This document shows positions 45,556-57,390 of a stretch of DNA of 64,000 nucleotides, piece by piece. Source of the stretch: Fomitopsis serialis (Eukaryota > Basidiomycota > Agaricomycetes > Polyporales > Fomitopsidaceae); NCBI RefSeq assembly GCF_022376445.1, contig NW_025954974.1, positions 1 to 64,000 on the forward strand, given 5' to 3'. The notes beneath the pieces were generated by a model. The model ran no database searches. It was not told where the DNA came from and saw only the letters and a program-made list of their open reading frames with translations. The position numbers and the translations under genes were made by a program. How positions within the stretch are numbered: the stretch's first letter is position 1; each line of letters starts with the position of its first letter.

Positions 45556-46342
45556 GGCGGTCACCAGCCTACTATATGTGGTCCGCCTTGATTATCGATA
45601 GGCACCCATTGAACAAGCTCAAGGTTCGGACAGCCTGCCTCGCGCCGCGCGCTCACTAGAACGAGGTGCGGCACTGTATTCAAGGAGAGCGGTCCTCTGT
45701 ATGTATTTCTCGTGCATCGCCGCCGACTGAAATCAGTGACATGAGTATTGCTTTGCCGACGCTTCAGGCTGTAGAGGGCTATCCTTGCATCGGCTGCGAA
45801 CAGTCTGGATCTCACCGCGCCCGCTCGAAGCAAAGGACCACTTGCGACGTCGTGTGTCTTGAGTTCGACGCTTCTATACCCGCCGGCGAGCGCGCGCTAC
45901 GTTGCATCGATGCATATATACCAGTTATCATCGCCTTCGCTGTCCCCGTGCCCTCCCCCTCGTCCAGCTTCAGCCTGAGTCCTTGCAACGCAGACCAAGA
46001 TCCATTCGAAGTCCTCACGAGGTACGACTCCGCTTTCGCCAGCGATTCTCTTTACTGACACCGTGCTTTCCTTTTAGCGTCGCGACCATCAACGGGTGCC
46101 AGCACCGCGCGAACCGACGACCAAGACGGCGCATCTGGCTTGTCTGGGAGCGAGTGTACATACCGGATATCAGGTGTGCTATCGCACTATGCTTGTTCTT
46201 GGAGAGCCGCAATCTGAGATAACGAGGCTATTAGTAACGTGTTTCCACTGTCGAGGGTCTGCTGTCGCCGCGCACGGGCAGGAATTCTCATCTGTGCGAC
46301 AACGCGGTCACGTCGCCGTAGCGCACATCCCACGTCAACGGA
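45556..46342 (+). other. Leader of F-box copy D with conserved intron
   Basis: Leader landmarks resume near 45575. The intron is at about 46021-46077 (GTACGA, TACTGAC branch point, TTTTAG). An upstream open piece contains FDASIPAGERALRCIDAY. Confidence 0.45.
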
Positions 46343-47940
46343 ATGGATAGAGCAGAGTCAATGTAAGTGCCACTGTCCAGACGCATGTACTTTGGTTTAC
46401 ACATGCGGATTATAGTACTACAGTGCATCGACGTCCGAGGGCTCTTCTCACGGACCTGCGATCTCGCGGCTCCCTGTGGAGGTCTGCGAACGGATCATCG
46501 ACTACCTAGCTGCGGGATGGGTTACGGGTTACGTTATTGCAAAGGGCGAGCCACATCTGACCGCTCTCACATCCTGCGCCCTCGTATGCCAAGACTGGTA
46601 CTTCCTGACATGGTACCATCTTCGTCGACCGTCCATCTACGAGACCGGACGGACGTGATCTCGCTCTCCAAGACACTCCGCGCAAAACCTCGCCTCCGTG
46701 AGGTCATTCAACAGGTCTCATATCGGGTGTTCTCCCGGGGAGCGTCAACCTATCCGGCACCTGGGGACGTTTGCCGCTATGCTCGCGGGCAAGGCTCCGA
46801 GGTTGTCGTGGATCACCATTGAAGATGCTGAGTGGACCATCGGCCGGTCCGAATAAAGGACATCGGCTACCTGGTTGCGTTCAGGTCCATCCACACTCTG
46901 AACATCCGCAATGTCACCTTGTCGAGCGTCGCCCAGCTGTCCCACCTCGTTTTAGCACTCCCGCGGCTTAGGGGTTTATGGTGCTCCAATGTTGACTGCT
47001 TGCAGAAACAGCACGTCTCCCCGGCTTCTCTCCCGCTGAACTGTGCAAATCTGGAGAATCTACAAGTGCAACGGTTGCACCAGCGGTCGAAGACCTCTTC
47101 GTGCAGATCAGCCGCGCTTCTCGAGTGCGCTATCTCGATCTTGGGGCGGACGGCGAGTTGGATCCATCCCGGCAGCCAGCAGAAGCCAGACTTTGCTGGA
47201 TGCGGTTCCACATCTGCAGAAACGGTTCGACTCTATATCTATCCCACTTCTCCTGTTCGTGACGATGCAATTGATGCCACAGTCGGCAGGTTTTCCTAGT
47301 TATCTCTCGAGCCACTTCGCTGATTGTTTCAGGCCTACAGAGCGACATTGCAACTGTCACACCACGACCACCTACGGAGGTTGGAGATCTCTCTGTGGCA
47401 CCCCTTTGTAGAGTGGCTCTGGATCCCGCACATCCTGTCTCGCATCGTCTCGAAACACTTCCAAGCTATGGCATTGTGTTATATCTTCGGATAGACCACA
47501 TGGCGAAGACCTGACGAATGCTGACGACAATGGACCGGATGATGTGTGGCGCGATTGGACAGTATACTGCAGGAGAAGCGCTTTCTCGGTACTGTTGCGT
47601 CGCGCGGCGTCTGTATAGGCATTGCGAGATGGAGCTATTGGCGTCTGGCAATACTGGGATGGGTTCAGCACTACGAGAGCGGTACGATCGGTTGGACGAG
47701 CTCGTCAGGCGGAAGATGCCACACTCGCATGACGAGGATTTTGAGGTACGTAGTATATGGAGTTGGTCAATCGCGCAGGAAAGCTGAGTGTCCCTTGAAG
47801 CACTGGCATACTTCGAAGAATCACAGCTGGAGGGAGGACGTGCAAGAGATACATTTCAGAGTATGCAGCAACAGAAGAACCGCCGAGAGGATGCGCACCC
47901 CCGGGCCAAGGGTCTTCGACGCAACACGTATTGACATCCT
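46343..47940 (+). pseudogene. F-box copy D, frameshifted
   Basis: Aligns end to end with copies B, C and E, but a base is missing near 46432 (ACAGTGCATCG against ACAGCTGCATCG in E), further small deletions lie near 46630, 46715 and 46840, and there is a TAA in GTCCGAATAAAGG at about 46854. More deletions occur in the third exon (about 47475-47560). F-box residues CERIIDYLAAGW and SCALVCQDWYF are still readable at about 46480-46620. Not expected to give a full protein. Confidence 0.85.
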
Positions 47941-48657
47941 TGCGTCCCTGCATCCTTGCTCGCATTGTCGCATCGAGTTCGTGAGTATAGGACGATCGTC
48001 ATTAGGCCGTTCTGCTGATTTGTTGTGCGGTCTCAACGTATAGAATGGCCCCGTGGCCGCAACACAGATCAATATGCGTTGTCGGAGAAAGAGTTCGCGC
48101 TCACTTATGCTTGTATCATACATGATCGTTTCTTGGAATTGAGAAATTGGACGGACGGCGGTATGTTTGTGTGCACGAGACAGACATTCGGTTGTTCTAG
48201 ATATCAGGTTTTTGTCGAGACTGGGACCGTACTTATCTAATTCAGCTTAAGCTTGCGCAGAGCCCTACATACTGACTCGACTTTTGCCGATAATTTTCAC
48301 TGAAGTCTTCCACCGCCAGATGACGTCGACGAACGTCGATGGTCGAGCGAGACTGTCGTCAAATAACCTCCCGTTGCCTCGACACGAAACGTGGAAGCAC
48401 TGTGAGCACAGAACAGTACAGGCTAGCGGCGTAGGGGGGCATCTTCGTACTAATGGAGCATCGTCGTCACGCACCCGCCACTTGTGCAGAAACCTACAGC
48501 GTGCTTCATGAGACGGTGAAGCTTGCGGCCGAATACTGTCTAGTATTACCGGGTGGAATATATGGATACAGATGTGGTGAAGCAGAGATATTAGCTCGTG
48601 CGCATCCCGGATATAGACAACGTAGAAAGCGTACACCTCAGGTTCAGCGCGCACCGT
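47941..48657. other. Spacer between F-box D and Isa1 D
   Basis: Holds the degraded downstream block (GTGAGT near 47981, CGTATAG near 48042) and noncoding DNA. The small ORF of unit C is broken here. Confidence 0.4.
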
Positions 48658-49423
48658 TCACGAGCCGACGCTCAACGACTCTCCGCACCCACACGCGTCC
48701 TTGATGTCCTGGTTCTTGAACACGAACTTCGCGCTACGCATACCGGGCCAGATGAGCGCGATCGCAGGAGAAAGTACGGATATATAACGCACCTGGATGC
48801 GTCCTCGTACCAGTCCATCTCCCTGCCGATGACGGAGAAGAGCGCCTTGCTGTCGATGAGGATGCGGACGTTCACGCCGTCCTGCTCGACCACCTCGTCG
48901 AACTTGCCGGGCTTGGCGAGGTACTCGAGGTGGTACGAGAGCCCTGCGCAGCCCTTGTTCCGCACGCATATCTGTATGAGCTGGGGTGTGGGCGCCTTGA
49001 GCAGTGCGCAGAGCCGCTGCACAGCGCCGGGTGTCTCAGACGCACCGCACGTCGTTGGTCTCGTACAGGTCGTGACTAGAGGGGTCCGGGGCTACGCACG
49101 ACAGCTTCGGCCGGTGTGATAGTGGGCTTGCGCCGCTCGGCCTTCGGAGCGGGCGGCGGGCGCGTTGCTACTTGCGGCGACGCCGCGTTTGTCGACGGCT
49201 CGTTCGCCTTCGCCTTCTAGAAGGGAATGATCACAGGGGGTGTCTGTCCCAGCAGCTTGGACGGATGTTGCGGTCGGAGGATGTTGTAGTCGGCGGGTCG
49301 TCGCGAGAAGGTGGACATCGTGGCATGGCGGCGGTGGGGAGGAACGTACGTCATGACACGGCTGGACGAGGACGCGAGGGAGAGTGCTTGTGTGCGGTGG
49401 AGGCGAGCAACTGCGGACGTCAT
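48658..49423 (-). CDS. Isa1-like mitochondrial Fe-S cluster carrier, copy D, best preserved
   Basis: A-type scaffold of the mitochondrial iron-sulfur pathway by homology. Minus-strand exons 49100-49216, 48793-49034 and 48658-48733 join in frame with GT-AG introns. Key motifs: VRNKGCAGLSYHLEY (first Cys), LIDSKALFSVIGREMDW, and FVFKNQDIKDACGCGES (last two Cys). Upstream, 49220-49423 encodes an Arg/Ser-rich, acid-poor stretch (MTSAVARLHRTQ...SRRPADYN) that looks like a mitochondrial presequence, but a TAG at 49217-49219 separates it from the next exon in the same frame. This TAG is in all four copies, so it may be the end of an intron I cannot resolve. A two-residue insertion (VNVRIL against VKVL) separates B and D from C and E. 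Only copy with all three cysteines in one orientation; whether it is expressed is unknown. Confidence 0.65.
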
Positions 49424-49430
49424 GGCTGCA

Positions 49431-52400
49431 GCGTTAGGGTGAGAAGTCGTCGAGGGAGAGGACGACGAGCATGGGGACGGGGAACAGAAGAGCGGTGTCG
49501 GAGGATAGCGGTTGTGCGGCACGTACTGCGAACGAGGCGATCGAGGTTGCCGGAAGTACGGGAATCGACCCCTTTGTCCGCCCTCCATCATATGCGGCTC
49601 ACACCGCTCGCGCTATCCCGTTGTCGAGCAGGATCACCCCGTGTGTGCCCACTATCGCGCCGTCGACGAATGTGCACAACGCACGCGCACCTCATCACAC
49701 CGTAACCATTCGTGCACTTGACCGGGCCATCTCCCAACGTTGCGCTCGAGGTTTGCTGAGGGCAGACGCCGCCGGAGGTTGATGCAGATGTCCTGGTTGA
49801 TATGCACACGCGTGTCCCTGCTGTCGTGGAGAATGTGTGCGTGGCGACGACAAAAACAAAAAGAAACGCGCGCGCTCGTCCTGATGCAGGGAGGTTGAGC
49901 AGTCGAGATGGACGTAGGGCCCGGGCTTGGTGAAGGACGACGGTGGTGGTCTGTAACGAGTAGTTAGTCCGCCGAAACCAGGGGAGCACTTACCGCTATC
50001 GGTACGCGACTCGACCCGACTCGTTCTGCTCGACTTGCTACTCGACTAGTGTTGCACACGCGACCGTCTCGTCGCACCAATGGGCCCGAGTCGGGACTGC
50101 GATAGGTATCATGGCGACGCGGCCTGACGCGGCCCAGTATCAATACACACGAAGAGACATGAGCCATGTAAGCGAGAGTGAGAGACTAGCAGAAGAGACG
50201 TCGGCGAGTGGGAGGCGGTTCGAAAGAAGCGCGGCGCGTGAGTGGTTGACGGATCGGGAAGGAATGATACCCAATAAGGAAAGTATTGCATAGCCGCCAC
50301 ATGGGCAACCTTCTGGGTGACGGACGTTGGTTGATTCCCCCTCCAGCGTTGAAACGTTGGCGTTGAACGCTTCACGAACCAGCGTTGGTGTTCATAGAGT
50401 AGTGATCGGATGATTCCGTACACACAAATGACATCCCGCCTCGGCGATTCAAGGGCCGCCACTAACCCCAGTCTGGGGGTCCCCCGACGCCGCGCGCGCG
50501 TCGAGCGCGTATTGTCACACCGAGTATGTGCACGACCACGACAGCACATCGGCGGACAGCAATAATGGACCCGACGTACGTGTTCACGAACATCAATCGG
50601 CCGTCACCGCTGCAAGCCACCATGTACCGTTGGTCAGCAAGATTCCAGCGCCGAGAGAATACTCGTGCCACTCTCGCAGACTCTCACCAACACATCGACA
50701 CGCCGACTCGAGCAGCAGACGTGAGTTGCTCCGTGTAGACACGCCAAACACTGGTATACAGGTGTTGCTCAACTTTGCCACAGCTTGGCTGCTTCCGCAG
50801 CGGGCAGGCGGGGCTGTAGCACGGCGTGAAACCTCGAGAACTCCGCATACAGCTTGTCCCTGTCACTAGTACTCTCACCCGTGCATTCAACGGCTTCTAT
50901 CCTCAGTCAGCTCACAACGTCCCGCCCACAGCTATCCACGAGCAGCCAGGAAACTCCAAACCGACACGTCACAGATGAATGCGAACAACTCGTGCCACAA
51001 ACGCGGAACCACTCCCCGGACAGGTACCTAGCCTGCGCCAAGCTCACAAGGGCCTTCAAGCCTCGACGCGGTCCTTGCCAATCCAGGACACTCGCCGTCT
51101 ACGATTGAGCCGCCGCTTAGCCAGGGCGCTGGGTAGCGAACCTGCCCCGACAACCAGCCTGAGCGGATCCCATCACAAGGAGTCACCGTGCGCGTGGGTA
51201 GAGGTGTGTGCCAGACATGCGGCTTTCAACTCGAACCCGGCTGACCCAATCATGCGCAGGCCGTCGATGTCGAGCGATCTCCATACGCACTCAACACCAA
51301 TACGCGCGATGGAACGCGCTGGGTTCCCGACGCACAGAACAACTCCTCTCCTGCGGGTCGCCACCGCCAAACTACCCATCGCCCGTGTGCAAGGGCGCGC
51401 CGCGCACGGTGGTCAATCTCGCTCGAAAGATCAACCCGCGCGTATCGCGCGCACCAATGCGAACACTCTCGGAACGCTCATTTCTCAGGGCGGCGTCTTC
51501 AACCATGGGCAAACTCGCGTGCCCCGCACCTCCCCAACTGCACGTCGCCCTCGCTCGCGCCCAGCGCCCTCCCCTACTTCTCCACGCCGCAACCGCAGTG
51601 AGACTACGCGCCGGTGCCCTCTGTCGATGTTCGCGTTGGCTTCGGGCCGGGTGGTCGCATCCGGAGGGCACCGACCTCTCTGCCTCGCAGACCCCCCCTC
51701 TCCGAGTCGCCCGTCGCGGTGGTCCTCTTGGGCGGAAGAAGATCGAGCGCATCGGAGAAGTTGGCGGCCCTTCCGGACGGCAGCGCGAGCGGCGCGGACA
51801 CCGTTCCCAAGCAGGCGCGCGACGATGCTTCAACTCTGATCGGCATTATGTGCGCCGCCGCACTGCTGCTTCATAGAATAACATTCCCTTCGAGCGTCCA
51901 CGCTACCCGCGCCGCGATCAAGCACTGTTTTCTCGAAATCCTGCCTGGTCAAGAAGCACTGACATGCGGTCCCTCTTCTCGCTCGCAAGCCCTCGCAGAT
52001 CTCAACGAACGCTGATGTGGATGCTCGTGGCGAATCCGGCCGTTCGTGCGCTTCTCGTGCAGGTGCGTGCTCTTCTCAGGTCTGTCCGACTCCCACCTCG
52101 TGTCCACCGCGAGCCTGCGCGCATGACAACGAGCTTCCTTTCAAGTTGATCGGGCTGCCGCACACGGACTGAGCGCGCCTGTGAATGCGCGCACCTGGAA
52201 CAGGTGCCGCTGGGGGTGTTTTGCCTGCTGCGCCCTCGGACCGCTCGCAAACGGCGAACGGCAATCACGGTGCGCGCCGACCAAGGCAATGCTGTAATTC
52301 TAGGCCGTTCTCCTCCACCCGGCTCGCCGCTTACCTTCCCGTCTCACACATACAACTCGTCCCTCACACGCTAAACCATTGGAGCTACCTGACGCAGCGT

Positions 52401-52439
52401 GCAGGTGTCGCGCTTAGCGCGCATGGACCTCGTCTCAAC
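49431..52439 (+). repeat. Block X, copy D: decayed sequence of unknown coding origin
   Basis: Closely matches 21511-24467 of unit B. The exon-like stretch 50564-50719 (MDPTYVFTNI...TPTRAAD) with its following GTGAGT...ATACAG interval is kept. Later pieces are broken in different places from B. No family recognised. It ends near 52440, where R1-like sequence starts instead of the phosphatase. Confidence 0.45.
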
Positions 52440-53395
52440 GTCTGCGCTAGCAAAATGCACCGCACTCTCGTCCTTGTACGCGGACAGTTCTCGCCGTTCT
52501 TGAGCCAGCTAGCACGAGAGGCGGTCGGCAGCTCGTGCCCTAGATCAAGTGGTGCTCGTGCACGGTTACGAGTCCTCGGCCTCACCGTGACCTCTCCTCT
52601 GCTCTTGTGTGATCTTCGTCCCTAATCCCGTCCTCCGAGATTGAGCTGCTATCAGCCACAAACCAAATAATCGGCTGCTGCTGCTTGCGCTGCCAGTCTA
52701 TGGCACTTCGTGCACCCGAGGACCAATCCGCCTCTTTCTGAGTTGTAGGTATGTCACCACGTGAGTTTGGACTAGAACGCCTTTGTCACACTCATTGTCT
52801 GTCAGCCATTTCACTACCCGCGGACTTGTGTACTAGGATCAGTGCTGATGCGACACCTGGCTGCTCAACGTCTTTGCGGGTTAGTTCATTCTGCGCTTCG
52901 TACACACTGCCGATAGACTCTGAGAGCACGCAGGCACTCTTCGTCTCGTGAGTACCCGCCCTTTCTTCTCCGTGCAGCATTGTTGCTGACGTCTTGCGAA
53001 CGCCGGAAGCTCAACGATGTCGCTAATCGCGTGCATGAGATTTACCTCATCGTAAGAAAGCCAAGAGGTTGCGCGGATATGACAAAGCATACGCCCACCT
53101 ACGGCCGTACTTCCGCACACCACCTTTCGTGCATTCGCCGGGTACATGGCCGAGAGGCTGAGCGCGGTCGCCTTGCATCGACCTATGATCAGAGCCGGCC
53201 CCCATAGGTATGTCACTTTTGTGTATGCCCGATGGGCTTACCTAACATGAGTACTGACAGACGTATGCAGACATACAGCCCCACCTCATTGATCTGGTAT
53301 GCGCGACAAATCACGGTCAGTTGATGTACTGCTTGAGCGCACTACGGTCTACTGGTATGTCCTCCCGTGCCGTGTAGTGGTGTATGACGTTGCTG
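52440..53395 (+). repeat. Block R1, copy 3, shortened
   Basis: Matches the middle and end of R1 (for example GCCAGCTAGCACGAGAGGCGGTC at about 52503, and the final GTTGCTGAGGTCGG). The front part is missing relative to copies 1 and 2. A plus-strand open piece 52751-52951 (ADLCTRISADATPGC) has partial counterparts in the other copies. Confidence 0.5.
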
Positions 53396-54156
53396 AGGTC
53401 GGATTCATGCATGCTATGTGGCCATCGCTCGCACGCGCTACTAAGCATTCTTTGAACAAGGGTTGGACAGTATGCGTCGCGCGCGCTCACCAGAATGAGG
53501 TGCATCTTATTCAAGGAGGGCAGTCCTCTGGTACTGTACTATGCGTTTCTCGTGCATCGCCGCTGAATGTTAGTGACGTGTGTATCGTTTTGCAAAGGCT
53601 TCAGGCCATAGAGGGCTATCCTCGCATCGGATGCGAACAGCTCCGATCTCGCGGCGTTCACCGGAAGCAAAGAACCACTTGCGGCATCGTGTGTCTGTGT
53701 TCGTAGCTTCTATATGTGCCGGAGCTCGCGCGCTATGTTGTATCGATGCATATATATACCGCTTATCGTTACCTTCGCTGTCCCTACGCTCCGCTTCTGC
53801 CAGCTTCAAGCGTGAGTTCTTGCCGCGCAGGCCATTGGAAGTGTCGACAAGGTACAGCCCTGCTTCACCAACGATATCCTTACTGACATCGTGGTTTGCG
53901 TTTAGTGTCGCGACCACCAACTCGCTCGAGCACCGCGAACCGACGACCAAGACGGCGCATCTTGAGCCAGTGTAAATACCGGATACCAGGTAGATCGCAC
54001 TATTCTTTGTCTTGAAGAGCCGCAGTCTGAGATGATGAGGCTATCAGTAACGTGTTTCCACCGTCCAGGGTCTGCTGCCGCCGCGCACGGGCAGGAGGTT
54101 CTCATCTGTGCGACAGCGCGGTCACGTCGCCGTAGCGCACATCCCACGTCAACAGA
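53396..54156 (+). other. Leader of F-box copy E with conserved intron
   Basis: A diverged leader: the first landmark is partly lost, and similarity is clear from AAGCATTCTTTGAACAAG (about 53443). The intron is at about 53851-53907, with TTACTGAC and TTTAG. Confidence 0.45.
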
Positions 54157-55782
54157 ATGGATAGAGCAGAGTCAATGTAAGTGCCACTGTCCAGACGCAG
54201 GTACTTTGGTTTTCACATGTGGATTATAGTACTACAGCTGCATCGACGTCCGAGGGCTCTTCTCACGGACCTGCGATCTCGCGGCTCCCTGTGGAGGTCT
54301 GCGAACGGATCATCGACTACCTAGCTGCGGGATGGGATACGGGTCACGTTGTTGCAAAGGGCGAGCCACATCTGACCACTCTCACATCCTGCGCCCTCGT
54401 ATGCCAAGACTGGTACTACCTAACGTGGTACCATCTTCGTCAACGCATCCATCTACGAGACCGGACGGACGTCCTCTCGCTCTCCAAGACGCTCCGCGCA
54501 AAACCTCGCCTCCGTGAGGTCATTCAGCAGGTCGTCATATCAGGTGGTTCTCCCGGGGAGCGCCAACCGATCCGGCACCTGGGGACGTTTGCCGCTATGC
54601 TCGCGGGCAAGGCTCCTAGGCTGTCGAGGATCACCATTGAAGATGCTGAGTGGACCATCGGCTCGGTCCGAATGGATGACATCGGCTTCCTGGGGGTCTT
54701 CAGCTCCATTGACGTTCTTTGCCTCTACAATGTCACCTTGTCGAGCGCCGCCCAGCTGTCCCACCTCGTTTCAGCACTCCAGCGGCTTAGGTATTTATGG
54801 TGCTCCAATGTTGACTGCTTGCAGAAACAGCACGTCTCCCCGGCCTCTCTCCCACTGAACTGTGCAAGTCTGAAGTATCTCGATGTGCGATGGGTTGCAC
54901 CAGCAGTCGAAGACCTCTTCGTGCAGATCAGCCGGGCTTCTCGAGTGCGCGATCTCGCTCTTGGGGTGGACGGCGAGTTGGATCCATCCTCGGCAGCCAG
55001 CAGAGGCCAGACTTTGCTGGATGCGAGTTCCACATCTGCAGAAGTGGTTCGACTCGATATCGATCCCAGTTCTCCTGTTCGTGACGATGCAATTGATGCC
55101 ACAGTCGGCAGGTTTTCCTGGTTATCTCTCGCGCCACGTCGCTGATTGTTTCATGCCTACAGAGCGACATTGCAACCTGTCACACCACGACCAGCTGTGG
55201 AAGTTGGAGATCTGGCTGTACGACCCCTTTGCAGAGTGGCCCTGGATCCCGCACATCCTGTCTCGCATCGTCTCGAAGCACTTCCAAGCTATGTCTGTTA
55301 TGTTATGGCTTCGGATTGACCACATGGCCGAAGACCTGGACGGGCTGCTGACGACGATGGAGCAGGATGATGTCCTGGCGCGATTGGACAGTATACTGCA
55401 GGAGAAGCGCTTCTCCGGTACTGTTGCGTCGCGCGGCTTCTGTATAGGCATTGGCGTTAATGGAGACTATTGGACGTCTGGCAATACTGGGATGCGTTCA
55501 GCACTACGAGAGCGGTACGATCGGTTCGACGAGCTCATCAGGCGGAAGATGCCACACTCGCATGGACGAGGTATATTGAGGTACGTAGTACTATGGACTT
55601 GGTCAAGTCGCGCAGGAAAGCTGAGTGTCCCTTGGAGCACTCTGCATAACACCCCACAATTCCGCAGCTGGAGGGAGGACATGGATAATATACATCGTCG
55701 CCGTATGCAAGTTGAACAGAAGAAAACCACCGGAGAGGATGCGCACCCCCGGCCCAAGGGTCTTCGACGCAACACGTATTGA
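54157..55782 (+). CDS. F-box protein, copy E, intact
   Basis: Exons 54157-54176, 54230-55046, 55105-55580 and 55668-55782 give 475 aa in frame. F-box near residues 25-67 (RLPVEVCERIIDYLAAGW, SCALVCQDWYY). Third exon reads FPGYLSRHVADCF then PTERH; last exon SWREDMDNIHRRRMQVEQ, ending RRNTY like copy C. The alternative acceptor near 55154 is CAT, again favouring the chosen intron. The 5' end (MDRAES, GTAAGTGCC) is closer to pseudogene D, while the 3' end is closer to C. Confidence 0.75.
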
Positions 55783-56519
55783 CATCCCTGCAACCCTGCA
55801 TCCTGACTCGTATCGTCGCATGGAGTTTGTGAGTATAGGACCATCATCGTGAGGCCTTTCTGCTAATTTGTTGCGCGGTCCCAACGTACAGAATGGCCCC
55901 GCGGCCGCAACGTGGGTCGATATGTCGCTATGGTCGGAGAAAGAATTCGCGCCCATTTACTTATGCTTGTATCGCATATGATCATTTCTCGGGTATTGAA
56001 GAATTGGACGGACGGCGGTACGGTTGTGTCCTCGAGACAGACATTCGATTGTTCTAGATTTCAAGTTTTCGTCAGTTCTACGGTCGCACTTGTTTAACTA
56101 AGCTTAGGCTTGAGCGCGTGAGCCACAGGGAGAGCACAACACGGGGAGCACAACCGAGTTCACCGAAGTCTTCCACCGCCAGATAACGTCGGTGAACGTT
56201 GAGGGTCGAGCGGGACTATCGTCATACGACCTCCTGGTGCCTCAACGCGCAACATGGAGGTCTTGCGAGCACACAACAGTAAGCACAGGTACTGCATAAC
56301 AGAACATCGTCGTGGCAGACTCGCTACTTGCGTGCAAACCTACAGTATCATTGTGCTTTATGAGATGGTGAAGCGTACGGCCCGAGTACCGTCTAGTGTA
56401 TTACCGGGTAGCGATGTATAGTATGGATACAGATGTGGTAAAGCAGGAGGATTAGCTCGTACGCACAGGCATCACCCGGGGTGATATAGAGAACGCGGTA
56501 GCCTCTAAGCGTATACCTC
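55783..56519. other. Spacer between F-box E and the Isa1 relic
   Basis: The downstream block is present (GTGAGT near 55829, CGTACAG near 55892). The small ORF carries an indel and an internal stop. Nothing else recognised. Confidence 0.4.
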
Positions 56520-57390
56520 AGGCTCAGCACGCGGGGCTCACGAGCCGACGCTGAACGACTCTCCGCACCTTGTTGTTCGGGTTCTTGACCACGAACTTCG
56601 CGCTGCGCATACCGAGCTAGGTGAGCACGATCGGAGGCCGGAACACGGTAAGATAACACACCTGAGCGCGTTCACGTACCAGTCCATCTCGCTGCCGATG
56701 ATGGAGAAGCGCGCCTTGCTGTCGATGAGGACCTTCACGCCGTCCTGCTCGACGACCTCGTTGAACTTGCCCGGCTTGTCGACGTACTCGAGGTGGTACG
56801 AATACCTGGCGCAGCCCTGGCATCGCCCGTTTATCCGTATGAGCTGAGGCGTGGGCCCTTGAACAGTGCGCGGAGCCGCTGCGCAGCGCCGGGTATCTGC
56901 ACCGCACGCCGTCGGCCTGCCAGCGTACAGGTCGTGACTCGTGGGTGGAGCGGTCCGGGGCTGCGCAGGACAGCTTCGGTCGGCTTCACGGTGGGCTTGC
57001 GCCGTTCGGCCTTCAGGGCGGGCGGCGGGCGCGCTGCTGCTTGCGACGACGTCGCGTCGGGGGAGAGCGAGTTCGTCGACGGCTCTTTCGGCTTCGGCTT
57101 CTAGATGGGAATGACCACAGGGGGTGTCTGTCCCAGCGGCTTGGACGGTAGGGATGTTGTGGTCGGTGGATGTTTCGGTCAGCGGATGTTTCGGTCGGCG
57201 GATGTTTCGGTCGGCGGATGTTGTTGTCGGCGGGTCGTCGCTAGAGAGGGCGGACATCATGGCACGGCGGTGGGTGGGGAGAAAGATCATGGCCCCGCTG
57301 GACGAGGACGCAGTGAAGGAGGATGCGAGGGAGAGTAGGCATTGCGTGCGGTGGAGGCGAGCAACTGCGGATGCTATGGCTGCGGCGTTC
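56520..57390 (-). pseudogene. Isa1-like gene, copy E, decayed
   Basis: Carries the same 11-nt deletion as copy C that removes the CGCG motif, plus a one-base deletion near 56859 and changed residues in the core: CARYSYHLEY instead of CAGLSYHLEY, and MDWYVNALR. The presequence region is expanded by a 16-bp tandem repeat (57153-57232). Confidence 0.75.
57153..57232. repeat. Tandem repeat, five 16-bp units
   Basis: Units start GATGTT...CGGTCGGCG; the third and fourth are identical, the others differ at one to three positions. The array replaces a single unit in copies B, C and D, so it expanded only in E. 16 is not a multiple of three, so it also shifts the presequence frame. Confidence 0.9.
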
